Origin: Lantana camara
Lineage: Eukaryota; Streptophyta; Magnoliopsida; Lamiales; Verbenaceae
NCBI GenBank assembly: GCA_037501455.1
Contig: CM074857.1
Coordinates: forward strand, 123,863,501 to 123,927,500
DNA: 64,000 nt
Reading direction: 5' to 3'
Every line of letters begins with the position of its first letter. The first letter of the stretch is position 1. Shown one piece after another: positions 1-12,343 of this stretch. Below the pieces are notes generated by a model. The model worked only from the letters and a program-made list of their open reading frames with translations. It had not been told where the DNA came from and did not search any database. The position numbers were made by a program, and so were the translations under genes.

Positions 1-202
1 CAATAAAAAAGAGTTGCGCTAAAACAAACGTGCCATTTTCTTAAAAATACTCCAAAACAAAACGATGACAAAAACTAAAAATTGTTACCTTTCTAGCCTA
101 CCAAGTAAACCACCAAAACTACATCCGACAACTCAAACAAGAAAACTCCCCAGAAGCTCAAATCTCACACATTAACCAAAATCAATTCACAACCGCATTA
201 AC
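1..202. other. 3' side of the first gene, no other feature seen
   Basis: This AT-rich stretch lies downstream of the small minus-strand gene and is probably its 3' UTR or an intron, depending on whether that gene has further exons beyond the left edge. I see no separate ORF, repeat or RNA gene here. Confidence 0.4.
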
Positions 203-484
203 TCAAAACACAAATAAATCACTAACCGTCCGCAAGGGCGAAGCTGCCCCGCCATCCTCAACTTCACAATCAACATCGTTAGCACCGGCATCATCGTCGG
301 CGTCCTGGTAGATGGAGGAAACGGCGTCGTAAACGTGTTGGGGCAAGGGCAGATTCCGGGAGAGGAAATTGAGGGCGCAGATCAAAGTTTTGGCACTGTC
401 GACGGGGTTTTCCCGGTGCTCGGCGGTTGGCAGCTCCAATTGCTGGGACACAGAGGGCTGTGGCTCCGCCACCTGTGCAACCAT
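203..484 (-). CDS. Small conserved plant protein of unknown function (complete ORF or first exon)
   Basis: This 93-residue ORF begins with ATG at 484-482. It has a Pro/Gln-rich start, a central predicted helical block around residues 25-60 (ENPVDSAKTLICALNFLSRN then LPLPQHVYDAVSSIY) and an acidic Asp/Glu-rich tail. The base composition is clearly more GC-rich than the flanks, which supports a real coding exon. The layout looks like a small plant-specific protein family, but I do not recognise the function and give no symbol. The end is uncertain: the codons for SPLRT are followed by a GTTAGT donor-like sequence near 228-223. The last nine residues could therefore be intron read-through, with the gene continuing past the left edge. 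No signal peptide or membrane segment is visible. Confidence 0.6.
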   Translation of the reverse strand: MVAQVAEPQPSVSQQLELPTAEHRENPVDSAKTLICALNFLSRNLPLPQHVYDAVSSIYQDADDDAGANDVDCEVEDGGAASPLRTVSDLFVF

Positions 485-980
485 GGCGGGAAGGGAGCTC
501 AGAATACGGCGTCGTGCTGGAGCCTTTTGAAAATTATTGTGAGCTTTTTCCTCTTCCTAGCGGTTTATTTTACGGATCTATAAATCTAAATCGGATTTAA
601 ATAATATGAATTTATTATAAGTTCTTTTTGTTTTGCTGTGGATTTTGGGTCTGAAATTGAGGGTTAGGTTTTATCAAGATTGGGGATTTTATATGATGTG
701 GGGGGACTTCATGGGAAATTACGGAAAACTCCTCATTGATTGGACCTAATTACCCCTCAATCAAATTGGACCTTTAAAGAGAATGCAAATGAAATTGATT
801 AAGAGAAATAGGCCCCAATTCGTAGCCCCAAGCTCTGGCCCAAAATTGTGGGCTCTAAATATAAGTGGTGTACAAAAGCCCAAATTATTTTGGTAATTGC
901 CCTAGGACTAGGTTTAGGATTGGACTTGCTTTCTAATTATCTAATGGGCTTCCCATCATTTCGTTTTCCCGTGCCGTGCC
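485..980. other. Upstream region of the small gene; no gene
   Basis: AT-rich DNA upstream of the 203-484 gene, presumably its promoter. No TATA box can be fixed with confidence. It ends at the 8-bp TSD (973-980) of the next transposon. The short ORFs here have no coding character. Confidence 0.4.
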
Positions 981-1587
981 TAGGGCTGTCAACGGGTCGG
1001 ATTCGGACCGGATCAGGGGATTCCGGATCCGGATCCGAATCCGAATCCTATAAGATTTAGATTCATTTATTTTGAATCCATGCATAATCTGATCGGATTA
1101 TATCCGATTAAAGATCTGACCCGATTAGCAATAAAATTGAATTTTTTTATTTAACAAATTTAATATAACGAATAAATATAATTACATAATATTAATAAAT
1201 AATAATTATTTAATGGATTATTTGATGATTTTATTTATTTATTTTTAAAATAAGTTAATTTAAACTTATTAATAAAGGAAAATATATACTTTTAGAGTAA
1301 ATAATTCAAATTTTATTGTTGTTTAAAGTGATAATTATCTGAAAATTATAATTTTAGTCATTTTACTTAATATTATGTACTAGTAAATAATTTATTTTAA
1401 TTAAATATTATATATATAATCGGATTCGGATTCTAAACGGATCATATTCGTTAATTCCATATTCGCTCCATTTATTTCGGATAACGAATATTTATAATCG
1501 GATATGATCCATCGGACATTTTTATCGGACGAATATACTAAAATTCGGATCGGATTCGGATTAAAATCCGATCCATTGACAACCCTA
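981..1587. mobile_element. Non-autonomous hAT MITE, family A, copy 1
   Basis: The element starts TAGGGCTGTCAACGG and ends CCATTGACAACCCTA, which are terminal inverted repeats of the hAT YARGG type. It is flanked by a perfect 8-bp target-site duplication, GCCGTGCC, at 973-980 and 1588-1595. Both ends carry subterminal repeats built from GGATCGGATTCGGAT-like units, and the core is very AT-rich. At 607 bp it has no transposase. The core is homologous, in inverted orientation, to the element at 54856-55448, so both belong to one MITE family. Confidence 0.9.
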
Positions 1588-1781
1588 GCCGTGCCCTTCA
1601 TTAAAAAAATAACTTGTCCCTTATATTATAATTGGTTTTTTAATTTTTTTTTTTTAAACTTTCGGATATTTCAAATTGATATATGTACCTATAAAAATTT
1701 TCAAATTGTCATCTCAGTCATTTAACTGTTAACACGTGACTCATTTTAATTGTAAAATTTTTTATAAAGTACAGATGACAA
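1588..1781. repeat. Old dispersed repeat flanking the gypsy insertion
   Basis: The text around 1690-1780 (TTGTCATCTCAGTCATTT, then ACACGTGACTC) is recognisably similar to 36935-37030 (TTGTCATCTCAGATCGTTTT, then ACATGTGACC). This indicates an older dispersed repeat into which the gypsy element inserted. Its class is not determined. Confidence 0.4.
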
Positions 1782-2313
1782 TGTAATGTAAAAGATAAAA
1801 TATGGAATATTGATTGAATTGATTAACACATCAACCAAACTATAATGAAGTTTTACAGAGATGGGAAATGAGGAAGAAACTTAGTTGAGGAAGAAAGATA
1901 TCTCAATATATTGCTTGCCCCAAAAGTGAGCAGCTAACCACCATTATAACGTGCACAAAACGACACCCAAACAGTTAAAACATCAATATTAAATCATTGG
2001 AAAATCAAGAATAATTCTGTAAGCGCCATGCTCTGAGAATCATAGCAAATTGGTCTCCCCCTTCAACCGGTTTTCCTGCAGCTCAATAGCCCTTGGATTC
2101 TCATCCAGATGAACGACCAAATCTTTGTCTTATTTCAAACATATGATAGCCTTTGTTGTTTCTTCATCAACGGTTAAGATCTCTCCTTAATAAGTTGTCA
2201 CGACGTTGTTTCTGCTCTTTTCTTTAGACTTGATCTAATGGTTGCGATAAGAGAGCATCCCACGGTCCAAGTTCAAACTTCCAAATCCAGATGATTTTAT
2301 GATATACATGACA
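1782..2313 (-). repeat. 3' LTR of the gypsy element
   Basis: 532 bp starting TGTAATGTAAAAGATAAA and ending CATACATGACA-like (TATACATGACA). It pairs with 16940-17479. On the plus strand this is the left LTR, because the element reads on the minus strand. Confidence 0.92.
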
Positions 2314-3580
2314 TTATCTTCCCCAATTTTAGATCCTTCTCCACAAGGATCAAAACCTGGAAATTTCTTGGCAATCACATTGTAATCTTCCCATGTCGCA
2401 TCTTCAGGACTAGAGTGAACCCACTGAATAAGAAGTTGAGCTACAGGACGGTTATTTCTTGAAATTATTCTTCGTTCCAACACAACAGTAGGGAATACTT
2501 TGAATATACCATTCTTAGCCACCTCTGGCAATTCAGTGCAAATAACATGTTTTGTTACCACTTTCTTTTTCAATAACGACACATGGAAAATAGGATGAGT
2601 CTGACTCCCTGCTGGAAGTGCCAGTTTATAAGCCACAACTCCAACTTTGGCTATAATCTAATAAGGTCCAAAATACCTTGGAGCTAATTTCAGATTCTTT
2701 CTTAAAAACACTAAAGATTGTCTCTATGGCTGCAACCTTAAGAAAACCATATCATGTACTTCAAATACTCTTTCAGTCCTCTTCTTGTCAGCATAAGATT
2801 TTATTCGGTTCCAGATTCCAGAGTTTCCTTCAACACTTCATTAAACTTAGACCTCTCCTGCAGTAATTCACTGACCTCTGTGCTTTCACATACATCATAG
2901 GGTCCCAATGTGTGGTTACTGGGAGAATATCCATATAAAGCTTGAAATGGAGTAATCTTCAAATTGGAATGATAGTTTGTGTTGTACCAATATTCAGCTA
3001 AAGGCAACCATTTTTTCCATGATTTGGGCTTCAGATGATACATCATCTAAGATAGTTCTCTAAGCACTGAATGACTTTCTCAGTTTGGCCATTTGTTTGA
3101 GGATGATATGTTGTAGACATAGCCAATGAAGTTTCCAATAATCTGAATAATTCCTTCCAAAATTTACTAGTGAAAACCTTATCTCTGTCAGAGTCAATAG
3201 AGTGTAGCATACCATGAAGCTTATAAATATTACATATCCAAGAAAAGTTTGGCTATAGAATGAGCTGAAAATGGATGAGATATAGCAAAGAAATGACTGT
3301 ATTTGCTAAATCTATCCACCACCACCATTATAGCATTCTTACCCTCAGAGTTAGGTAAACTTTCAATGAAATCCATGGATATGTGAATCCATGCTTGCTC
3401 AGGAATATGGAGTGGCTGTAATTACTAATAACCCCAAGTACTTAACATTTTCATGTTTTACCCTCTGGCATGTATCACATTCTCTGACCCATTGTTCTAC
3501 GTCTTGGCTCAATTTTAGCCAAACAAACATAGACTTGACCCTTTGACAAGTCCTCACAATACCAGAATGACATCCAGTAT
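2235..3580 (-). pseudogene. Gypsy integrase C-terminal half with chromodomain, broken
   Basis: Reading on the minus strand from 3580, there is a zinc-binding stretch with GCHSGIVRTCQRVK and later VRECDTCQRVKHENV, matching the HHCC integrase domain of Ty3/gypsy. A core fragment (3046-2801) contains WLPLAEYWYNTNYHSN and TPFQALYGY. The open stretch 2636-2235 holds a C-terminal chromodomain-like motif ending in DATWEDYNVIAKKFPGFDP. Chromodomains are known to steer chromovirus integration. Stops and frameshifts separate the pieces. The copia element at 3581 interrupts the zinc-binding domain; its remaining N-terminal residues (SLHDTS) lie at about 8590-8610. Confidence 0.85.
2314..2330 (-). other. 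Polypurine tract of the gypsy element
   Basis: On the minus strand this reads AAAATTGGGGAAGATAA directly before the 3' LTR, the expected place and composition for plus-strand DNA priming. The decayed pol ORF reads through it into the LTR. Confidence 0.7.
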
Positions 3581-3766
3581 TGCCGCCTATGACAGCTGTA
3601 ACCTAATTAGATTATTTATTCTTTTCCCTTTTTACCCCTTTGTTATGTATATATATTGTATATATTCTTTTCTCTTAAATAGCCGCTATAATACACACAA
3701 GAAAACCTAATCAGTTTTCTCTAGATTTCTCAAATGGAATATTCTCTCCAGCAGCCACACTTTTCA
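3581..3766 (+). repeat. 5' LTR of copia A
   Basis: 186 bp, starting TGCCGCCTATGACAG and ending CACACTTTTCA. It carries a possible TATA stretch (TATATATTGTATATA). It differs from the 3' LTR at five positions by direct comparison. Confidence 0.95.
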
Positions 3767-3776
3767 TGGTATCAGA
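3767..3776 (+). other. Primer-binding site of copia A
   Basis: TGGTATCAGA directly after the 5' LTR is complementary to the 3' end of initiator tRNA-Met, the usual primer for plant copia elements. Confidence 0.85.
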
Positions 3777-3838
3777 TGTATGTTTTTTGAGTTTGTCTTC
3801 ATCACTTCGCTCCTTATTTCTTTCGATTATCAATTGCA

Positions 3839-6800
3839 ATGGCTACCTCAGAGGCAATCGTCTCCGCTGAGTCGAAACTCACTTCTTCCAACCCGTACTT
3901 CCTTCACGCGAATGAGAATCCTTTTTTGGTTCTTGTTACGCCCCCTCTCGACGGGTCCAACTATCATCCCTGGGCCCGCACCATGAAAATGGGGCTTCTA
4001 TCCAAGAATAAGTTCGATTTTGTTACTGGATCGATTCCGCCCCCATCTTCAACTGATCCGCTGCATCCTATTTGGGTCCGCTACAACACAATGGTATTAT
4101 CTTGGATCACCAAATGTCTTTCTCCTTCAATCGCCCAATCGATAGCATGGATGGACAACGCTTCCGATGTTTGGTCTGACCTTAAGGATCGATTCTCCAA
4201 TGGCGACATTTTCAGAATTGTAGAATTACAAGAAGAAATATGTACGGTAAAACAGAGAGATTCTTCTGTTTCTGATTACTTTACAAAGTTAAAAATATTA
4301 TGGGATGAGTTTTATAATTTTCGCCCTCTTCCGGTGTGTTCGTGTGCTACTCGTTGCAATTGTCGTGCGATCGACAAATTTAAAACGTATCAACTGACTG
4401 ATTGCGTTATTCGGTTTCTTAATGGTTTGAATGACAAATTTGCAAGTGTTCGGTCACAGATAATGTTGATTGATCCTTTACCTCCTTTAAGTAAGGTATT
4501 CTCCATGGTTTTACAGCAAGAAAGACAATTGAACATGTCCGTAGCTCATAAATCTTTTGCAGCACAGTCTTCTCGAGGTCCTTCTTTTTCAAGGAACACT
4601 CAAAATCCGTTTGGAAATAATAAGTTTGGGAATAACAATCAAAATCAGTTCGGGAATAACAAAAGTTAAGGTTTGCAAAATTTTGGGAGGGGATCAGGTT
4701 CTAAAAATTACAAAAAGCCCTCTTCTGGAATATCTTGTGCTCATTGCGACGAACCAAATCACACCGAGGCTACATGCTATAGAAAATTTGGCTTTCCACC
4801 TAACTTCAGGTTTAAAAATCCAGTAGCTGCTGCACTTTATAGTACTGATAGGGCATCATCAAATCCTATTCAAGAGAATGATGCAACTCAAAATTCTGCA
4901 CAACACTCTTCTGGTGCAAGTTCTTTATCCATTACACCTGATCAATATCAAATACTTATGACCATTCTTCTGTCCCACCAACAGAGCAATCTCAATTCTA
5001 CTCACGTCGTCAATCAAATTTCATCTGCACCTGCCAGGAATGGCTCACTTGCTGCATCTTTCTCAGAATCTACTTCACAAGGTATATCTCTTGCTTTAAC
5101 TTGTTTATCTCCATCTAAATCTTGGGTTCTAGATACGGGAGCTACCGACCATATATGCTTTTCTAAAAATTGGTTTCAAACACTATACGCAATTCCCCCA
5201 ATTTCTGTTAAGTTGCCAAATGGGAATAGTTTAACTACTTGTACGGCTGGAACATTGCATTTTTCAAATAGCTTGTGTCTTCATCATGTGTTATACATAC
5301 CATCCTTTAACTTTAATTTGCTATCTATTCCTCAATTAACTAGAGACAACAAGTATTGTTTTATTTTCCAACACCAAGTTTGTTTAATACAGGACATCCA
5401 GAGGAAGAAAATGATTGGTTCAGCTAAACTTTGTGACGGCCTCTATCTTTTGGAAAATTCAGATTTTTCAATAGGATCTTTTTGCAACAACATTAAATCT
5501 ATTCCTTGTACAGTTGATAGCCAAAGTTTATGGCACTATAGGTTAGGGCATGCACCTAATTTTGTTCTCTCTACGCTTCATCTGTCACATTCCTATATCA
5601 ATTGTAAGAACAACAACAAGGCTTGTGATATTTGTCATCTTTCAAAACAAAAGAAGTTACCTTTTTCTAGTAGTAATACCATTTCTTCTGGAATTTTTGA
5701 ATTATTACATATTGATATATGGGGTCCATATGGCACTCCTTCTCTCTTTGGTCATAAGTATTTTATAACGATTGTGGATGATTATTCTAGATATACTTGG
5801 ATTGCTTTGATTAAGTAAAAATCTGAAGTAAGAGCACAATTACAAGCCTTTATAAACTTGGTTGAGAATCAATATAATACCAGTGTGAAAAAGATTAGAA
5901 CTGATAATGGTACTGAATTTCTTATGCATGAATTTTATGCCTCCGAAGGAATTTTGCATCAAACATCTTGTGTCGAAACTCCCGAGCAAAGTGGCATTGT
6001 TGAAAGGAAGCATCAACATATTTTAAATGTAGCTCGAGCCTTTCTTTTTCAATCTAGTTTATCTAACAATATATGGTCTTATGCAGTTCTACAGTCCGTT
6101 TATGTTATCAACAGATTGCCTTCTCCTTTACTTAATCACAAGACTCCTTTTGAGTTATTAAATGGTGCAGTCCCAAACTATTCCAATATTAAGGTGTTTG
6201 GTTGCCTATGTTTTGTGTCAACCTTACATAATCATCACTCAAAATTTGATCCACATGCCAGAAAATGTATTTTTCTTGGTTACAAACCGGGCACCAAAGG
6301 GTTTGTAGCTCAAGACTTGCTCACAAAAGAAATTGTAGTTTCAAGAAACATCAAATTTTTTGAAAATCAATTCCCTCTTATTGAAACTTCAACTTCTGAA
6401 GGTTCAACACTTTCAAGTTCATTGCCTCATATTTCAAACATTGACTTCAATTATGATGAGGTTCAACAAGCTCGTACTACCGATGATTCAAATCAAAATA
6501 CTACCACTGATAATGATATTGTGCCAACTACCTCCGGAAGTGATCATATTACAGAAATCACCCCTGTGGCTGTTGAACAACCACAATTTTCTACTGTTGT
6601 GCAGTCTCCTTTGCAGGTTTCCAATCATCTAGATAGGCCATGAAGAACGAAAAACCCTCCTTCATATCTACGTGATTATCACTGCAACATAATTTTGAAG
6701 GATGATCGGGTGAATTATGCTAAAAATAATTCTTCAATCAAGGGAGTAAACTCAAACCTCTATCCTCTTTCATCTGTCTTATCTTATGATCATTTGTCAC

Positions 6801-8410
6801 CACATTATGCACACTACACTATGTCCATCACTACACATATTGAGCCTAAGACTTATAATCAGGTAGTGAAACATCTTGAATGGAGAGAGGCAATGCAAAA
6901 AGAAATAGATGCACTTCAATTAACTAATACTTGGCAGCTTGTTGATTTGCCACCCGGAAAGAAACCTATAGGTTGTAAGTGGGTTTTCAAAATCAGGTAT
7001 AAGACAGATGGTAGTATAGAGAGATATAAAGCACGTTTAGTAGCAAAAGGTTACACACAAACGGAAGGGTTAGATTATTTGGACACTTTCTCACCCGTTG
7101 CCAAAATCACCACCATACGACTTTTACTTGCTTTAGCTTCTCTTAACCGTTGGCATCTTCAACAATTAGATGTGAATAATGCTTTTTTACACGGGGATCT
7201 AGATGAAGAAGTGTATATGATACTTCCCCAAGGTTTCACTTGTTCAAAACCAAATCAAGTTTGTAAATTAACCAAATCTCTTTATGGGCTCAAACAAGCA
7301 AGTCGATAATGGTTTTCAAAACTTTCCTCTTCTTTTATTTCACAAGGTTACGTTCAATCTATGGCTGATTATAGTCTTTTTGCTAAGTCCCATGAAGGCT
7401 CTTTCACACCATTATTAGTTTATGTTGATGATGTTATCTTAACAGGTAATGATGCAGGTGAAATTGGCAATATTAAATTGCATCTTGATAATACTTTTAA
7501 AATTAAGGACCTTGTCTCAATAAAGTTCTTCTTAAGGTTGGAGATAGCAAGAAACAAAGATGGAATTTCCATAAATCAAAGAAAATATGCATTGGAGCTG
7601 CTCTCGGATACCGGATTGCTTGATGCGAAGCCTGCCACAACTCCAATGGAGCCTTCTATAAAGCTCACATCCAAAGGAACACCATATGATGACATCGTCG
7701 GTTACAGGAGACTCATTGGTCGTTTGCTTTACTTATGCACCACACGGCCTGATATTTCTTTCAGTGTTCATCAACTTAGCCAGTTCTTATCTTCACCAAC
7801 CGTTGATCACTACAATGCTGCGATACGGGTTCTCAGGTACATCAAGCACTCACCTGGACAGGGCCTTTTCTATCCATCAAACTCTTTCTTGGAACTCAAA
7901 TGTTTCAGCGACTCGGACTGGGCTGGCTGTGTCGACACTAGACGATCTGTAACAGGTTTTTGTATTTTTCTTGGATCAAGTTTGATCAGTTGGAAGTCAA
8001 AGAAACAACATACAGTTTCAAGATCCTCATCCGAAGCCGAGTATCGTGCGCTAGCTGCAACAACTTGTGAAGTGCAATGGATAAAATATTTACTCGAAGA
8101 TTTGCACATTTCAATTCCAACTCCAACGGTCATTTATTGTGATAGCAAGTCCGCCGTGCAAATTGCCGCCAATCCTACCTTCCACGAGCGCACAAAACAT
8201 ATAGAGATAGATTGCCATATTGTGCGTGAAAAACTTCACAATGGACTAATCCACCTCATGTCACTTCGAAGTCAAGATCAGGCAGCCGACATTCTCACAA
8301 AGCCATTACCATCCAACTCCTTCTCAGCGCATGTATCCAAACTGGGTCTCAACAATATCCATTCCCCAGTTTGCGGCACGCCGGGGGGAGGGGGGTATTG
8401 CCGCCTATGA
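3839..8410 (+). pseudogene. Copia A gag-pol polyprotein with four in-frame stops
   Basis: One reading frame spans 1524 codons without a frameshift. Domains in order: gag (3839 on; NPFLVLVTPPLDGSNYHPWA); a CCHC zinc knuckle near 4738-4790 (CAHCDEPNHTEATC); aspartic protease with WVLDTGATDH near 5125; GAG-pre-integrase zinc finger (HYRLGH and CDIC); integrase core with IDIWGP, TDNGTEF and PEQSGIVERKHQ; reverse transcriptase with LVYVDDVILTGND near 7415; and RNase H with FSDSDWAG near 7905 and SSSEAEYRAL. Four nonsense codons interrupt it: 4667-4669 (TAA), 5816-5818 (TAA), 6641-6643 (TGA) and 7307-7309 (TAA). All catalytic motifs I can check are intact, so only the stops inactivate it. Confidence 0.93.
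8383..8398 (+). other. Polypurine tract of copia A
   Basis: GGGGGGAGGGGGGTAT immediately precedes the 3' LTR, in the position for plus-strand primer formation. The pol frame ends shortly after, in the LTR. Confidence 0.8.
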
Positions 8411-8584
8411 CAGCTGTAACCTAATTAGATTATTTATTCTTTTCCCTTTTTACCCCTTTGTTATGTATATATATTGTATATATTCTTTTCTGTTAAATAG
8501 CCGTTGTAATACACACAGGAAAACCTAATCAGTTTTCTTTAGATTTCTCAAATGGAATATTCTCTCCAGCAGCCACACTTTTCA
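8399..8584 (+). repeat. 3' LTR of copia A
   Basis: 186 bp. It pairs with 3581-3766, with five substitutions and no indel. Confidence 0.95.
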
Positions 8585-10735
8585 GCGATGTATCATGAAG
8601 TGATTTAATGATCTTTTGCTTTAACTCTAAGTCATCTCCCACACAAATCCTTCATTTCTTCCTTAACAGACCACCATTCCAACTGAAGGTATCCTTATTT
8701 ACTGATTTAGCTTGTAAAATATGAGAGTAGAGAGGCTAATTCCGATAAGAATCACTGACCTCAGTTACCCATATCGGCACCACTGAAGAGATATGAGCAC
8801 ATTGTATTACTGAATGATCAACTCTAGAGAGGGCATCTGCAACCTTGTTTTCCACTCCTTTCTTGTATTATACTTTATAATCAAGGCCTAACAATTTGGA
8901 AATCCACCTCTGTTGCAAAATAATTCCCATTCTTTGTTCCCATATATGCTTCAAACTCTATTGATCTGATTTGATTATGAAACGATTTCATTGCAGATAG
9001 TGTTTCCACTTGTTAACTACTATTAGAATAGCCAAAATATTTTTTTCATAAACAGATAGGCCTTTATTATTTTCCCCTAAAGCGTTACTCACTATAGGTC
9101 TTCCCTACTGCATTAACACAACTTCAATTCCATCATTACTTGCATCAGTTTCAAAGCAAATGGTTTCCTGAAATCAGGAACGATCAATACTAATGTTGTT
9201 GTTACTGCTTTCTTCAGATTTGAAAAGGCTGCACTGGCTACATCATTCCATTTGAAGTCATTTTTTTTAACAGATATGTCAAAGGCCTGCTGATTATCCC
9301 ATAATTGTGAATAAACTTTCTGTAGTAACCATTGAGTCCAAGAAATCCCCTCAATTCCTTTATATTCTTAGGTACAGGCCACTCAACCATATTTTTAATC
9401 TTGTCAGGATCTGTAGAGACTCTCTGTGCTAAGATGATATGTCCCAAGTAATCAATCCTCTCATTTCCAAAAATGCACTTCTTTATTTTGGTATATAATT
9501 CATGTTTTCTCAATATAGCAAATACAATCTGTAAATGGTATAAATGCTCTTTCCATGATTTGATATATATCGATATTTCATCAAAGAAACTAATATGAAG
9601 TTTCTGAGATAAGGGAGGAATATCTGATTCATTAATGACTAAAATGTTGCTGGTACATTGCACAATCCAAATGACATCAGTAAGTATTCATAGTGTCCAT
9701 TGTGAGTGACAAAAATTGTTTTGGAAATGTCATTGTCCCTTATTCTTATCTGAAAATACTCTAACCTTAAATCAGGTTTAGAGAAGAATTTGGATCCATG
9801 AAGTTCATCTAATAGCTCATCTATCACTGGAATTGGAAAGTTATGTTTGATGGTTAAGGTGTTGAGGTACCTGTAATCAATACACATTCTCCAACTGCCA
9901 TCATTTTTCTTGACTAGCAACAAAGATGATGCAATTGGACTTTGGCTTGTCTATATAATTTCCTCTTCCAGCATCCCTTTAACCAATGACTCTTATCTCA
10001 TTTTTTTGAGCATGTGAGTACCTATATGGCATCTGTTTCTTGGATATAACATCAGGCTTAAGCTCAATCTGATGTTCAATCATTCTTCTTGGTGGTAATA
10101 TTTTGGGTTCATCAAATATATCTTGGTATTGCCTCAACAACTTTTGTAATTCTTTATCTTGCACTTCTCCTCTGCTGGTACTTCAGTTATTGAAAACAAC
10201 TATCCCATATCCCTTGAGCCCCCTCTTGTAGCAATTCATCTACAGTTCCAGCTGAAATCAATTTCAGCTCAGCTTGATCATGAATAGCCTTGAGATTGAT
10301 CTTTTTATCACCCTCTGACACTATTATATTCTTGTTTTTGTAATCAAACTCTATTGGACTATAGTCATTCAACCAATCACCCCCCAATCACAACCTCCCA
10401 ACTTAGGCACTCTTATTGGAAAAATTGAAATTGTGCCCCTGAATATTCCATTTCAACTTAGGAAATACTACCTTGCTAATTATCTTCCTCCCATCAGCTA
10501 TTTTGACTAACAGAGGGGTGGTGTATTCCCTTTTTTAATTTCAGAGTCTTGGCTAGCTTCTCATCCACAAAACAAGCTGCACTTCCACAATCCACCATCA
10601 TTTGAACTACTTGGTCTTCAATAATCCCATTTAGTTTAATGATGTGTGAATTTCTTGTTCCAGAGATGGCATGGAGTGATACAGTCATGTCTTCAGTATT
10701 TAAGATCTCTTCCACCAATCGATCTTCTTCCCACA
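8585..10735 (-). pseudogene. Gypsy protease, reverse transcriptase and RNase H, broken
   Basis: Minus-strand remnants in the expected order. The protease (10736-10494) has VVQMMVDCGSAACFVDEKLA, with D-C-G where D-S/T-G is usual. A linker (10387-10187) has GGDWLNDYSPIEFDY. RT pieces (10164-9979, 9923-9639, 9663-9238) have [35 protein letters not shown] and DYLGHII, followed by the ELRGFLGLNGYYRKFI thumb/connection motif. The catalytic FxDD motif reads FFDEIS, so RT activity is lost. RNase H sequence is decayed between about 9230 and 8620. Frameshifts lie between most pieces. Confidence 0.88.
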
Positions 10736-11886
10736 TAGGGGTGGCAATATGGATTCAATCCAATCCTAGTGGATTGGATTGGCCACTAATGGATTGTTAA
10801 TGGATCAAGCCCATATATTTAATTTTAACATGATATTACTTTTTTACCCTTGATATTAATTAAAAATTATAATATCATCCTAAAAAATATATTTAAAATG
10901 TAAAATAAAAAACGAAATAAAAGGAAATAAAAATCTTACAAATAAAATAAAAAATCTTGCGTGTGAGAAGAAAAATCAGCTGTACAATGCATATGCATCT
11001 GACCTTCTCACTCGATTTCAACCGATCATGCACAAATACAACCACGACATTAGATATGATACGATATAATTTTTTTTTAAAAAAAATTACGTTGGATATG
11101 AATACGACGATATCATATGCTAATTGAAAAATATTTGATAACCTCCACCTCATTATCATTTTATTTTTTTTAGGTGAATTAGACTTAATACAAATTTCAA
11201 CAGACGCTATAAATTTAAGGAAAAGTTTCAATTGTCCACGATAATTATTACATGTAATGGTAGAACATATAAGTTAGTTAGTTAGAAATTATGGGTAATA
11301 TCCTAACTTTATAGCTACCATTATAAAATATTACAAACTGATAGTCTGACACATAGAGCATAATTTTTTATTGTGTATTTTACGTAAATAATGATCCAAA
11401 AAATAAAACTCTATTTGATAAGTTACAAATCATAGAATATATAATGCTTTCGATTTTTGACATACACAAAAAATTAAGAATATTACCTCTGTGTCTGTCA
11501 TTCTTTATGTGATTGAGCAATACCAAGTCAAACAAAATGAAAATAGATCAAACGGGTCAAAAAATGGACAAATTAATTGAAAACAGGTCGAACTAGTAAA
11601 AAATGGGCAAATGGTTTGAAAAAAATGTAGAACGGATTGGAAGGCTGGCATAACAAATCAAATGTGATAGTGAGGGGCATTTTGGATATTTAGACATTAC
11701 GGTCAAATATGAATCCATTTAAAACCTGGTGCTAACCCATGAATGATCCGAAAGAATCCGTTACAATCTGCTAAAATCCATTATAATCCAATCTGTTAAG
11801 GACCCGTTAATTTTTCAATCTATTTTGAATCCAATCCATATGGATTCAATCTAAATTCAATTTAATCCATACATTTGCCACCCCTA
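10736..11886. mobile_element. Non-autonomous hAT derivative inserted between gypsy gag and protease
   Basis: The element starts TAGGGGTGGCAATATGG and ends TACATTTGCCACCCCTA. Flanking 8-mers are TTCCCACA (10728-10735) and TTCCCTCA (11887-11894), an 8-bp TSD with one change. Subterminal repeats are variants of GGATTCAATCCAATCC and ATCCATTATAATCC at both ends. The 1151-bp core is AT-rich and holds no transposase; its 112-residue minus-strand ORF is low-complexity chance. Removing the element brings the gypsy zinc-knuckle region (CDEVFTLGHKCRQK) next to the protease frame, which confirms the boundaries. Confidence 0.9.
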
Positions 11887-12141
11887 TTCCCTCATTATAT
11901 TCCCACTATAATCACACTCTTGTTCTTCAGGTATGATTATGAATAGTTGTTTTTGTCTACATTTATGACCTAGAGTAAAAACTTCATCACAATCTATATT
12001 TATATGATATTTAAAGCTGCAAGTTTGACCCATGATTCTTAGGAGATTTTAAGGTAGCTAGGTGGTGTTGCATTTAATACTCCAAGTTTGACACATGATT
12101 CTTCGGGTATAAGCTTGTTTGTATTATTTTATTATTGTCCT
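11887..12141 (-). pseudogene. Gypsy gag zinc-knuckle fragment
   Basis: On the minus strand, 12000-11887 encodes CDEVFTLGHKCRQK followed by LFIIIPEEQECDYSGNIM. This is the end of a gag CCHC knuckle leading into the protease part. The first Cys of the knuckle appears lost. The remainder up to 12141 is not recognisable as gag; it holds two similar stretches containing AAGTTTGACCCATGATTCT and AAGTTTGACACATGATTCT. Confidence 0.65.
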
Positions 12142-12343
12142 TAGGGTTATCAATTATGGACCCGACCCGCGAACCCGATAAGACCCACCCGCCTAATTAT
12201 CAGGTTAGGATTGGGGGTTTTCGGGTCCGGGTCAAATCGGGTCGGACCCAAAATCAACCTGGGAAAGAGAGAAACATTTTGGGTGGGTTTCGGGTTGACC
12301 CGAATCCACCATATAAAATCAGAAACCCTACCCTAATTCATTC

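Larger units (their letters stand above)
3581..8584 (+). mobile_element. Full-length Ty1/copia retrotransposon A nested in gypsy integrase
   Basis: 5004 bp with two 186-bp LTRs (3581-3766, 8399-8584) that differ at five positions. A primer-binding site (TGGTATCAGA) follows the left LTR at once, and a G-rich polypurine tract precedes the right LTR. The internal part reads as a single gag-pol frame on the plus strand, opposite to the host gypsy element, broken only by in-frame stop codons. The flanking 5-mers (AGTAT and GCGAT) do not match as a TSD, so the junction may have changed after insertion. Confidence 0.95.

Noticed and set aside
10893..11231. 112-codon minus-strand ORF
   Set aside because: Low-complexity Phe/Ile/Lys sequence inside the AT-rich core of a hAT derivative.
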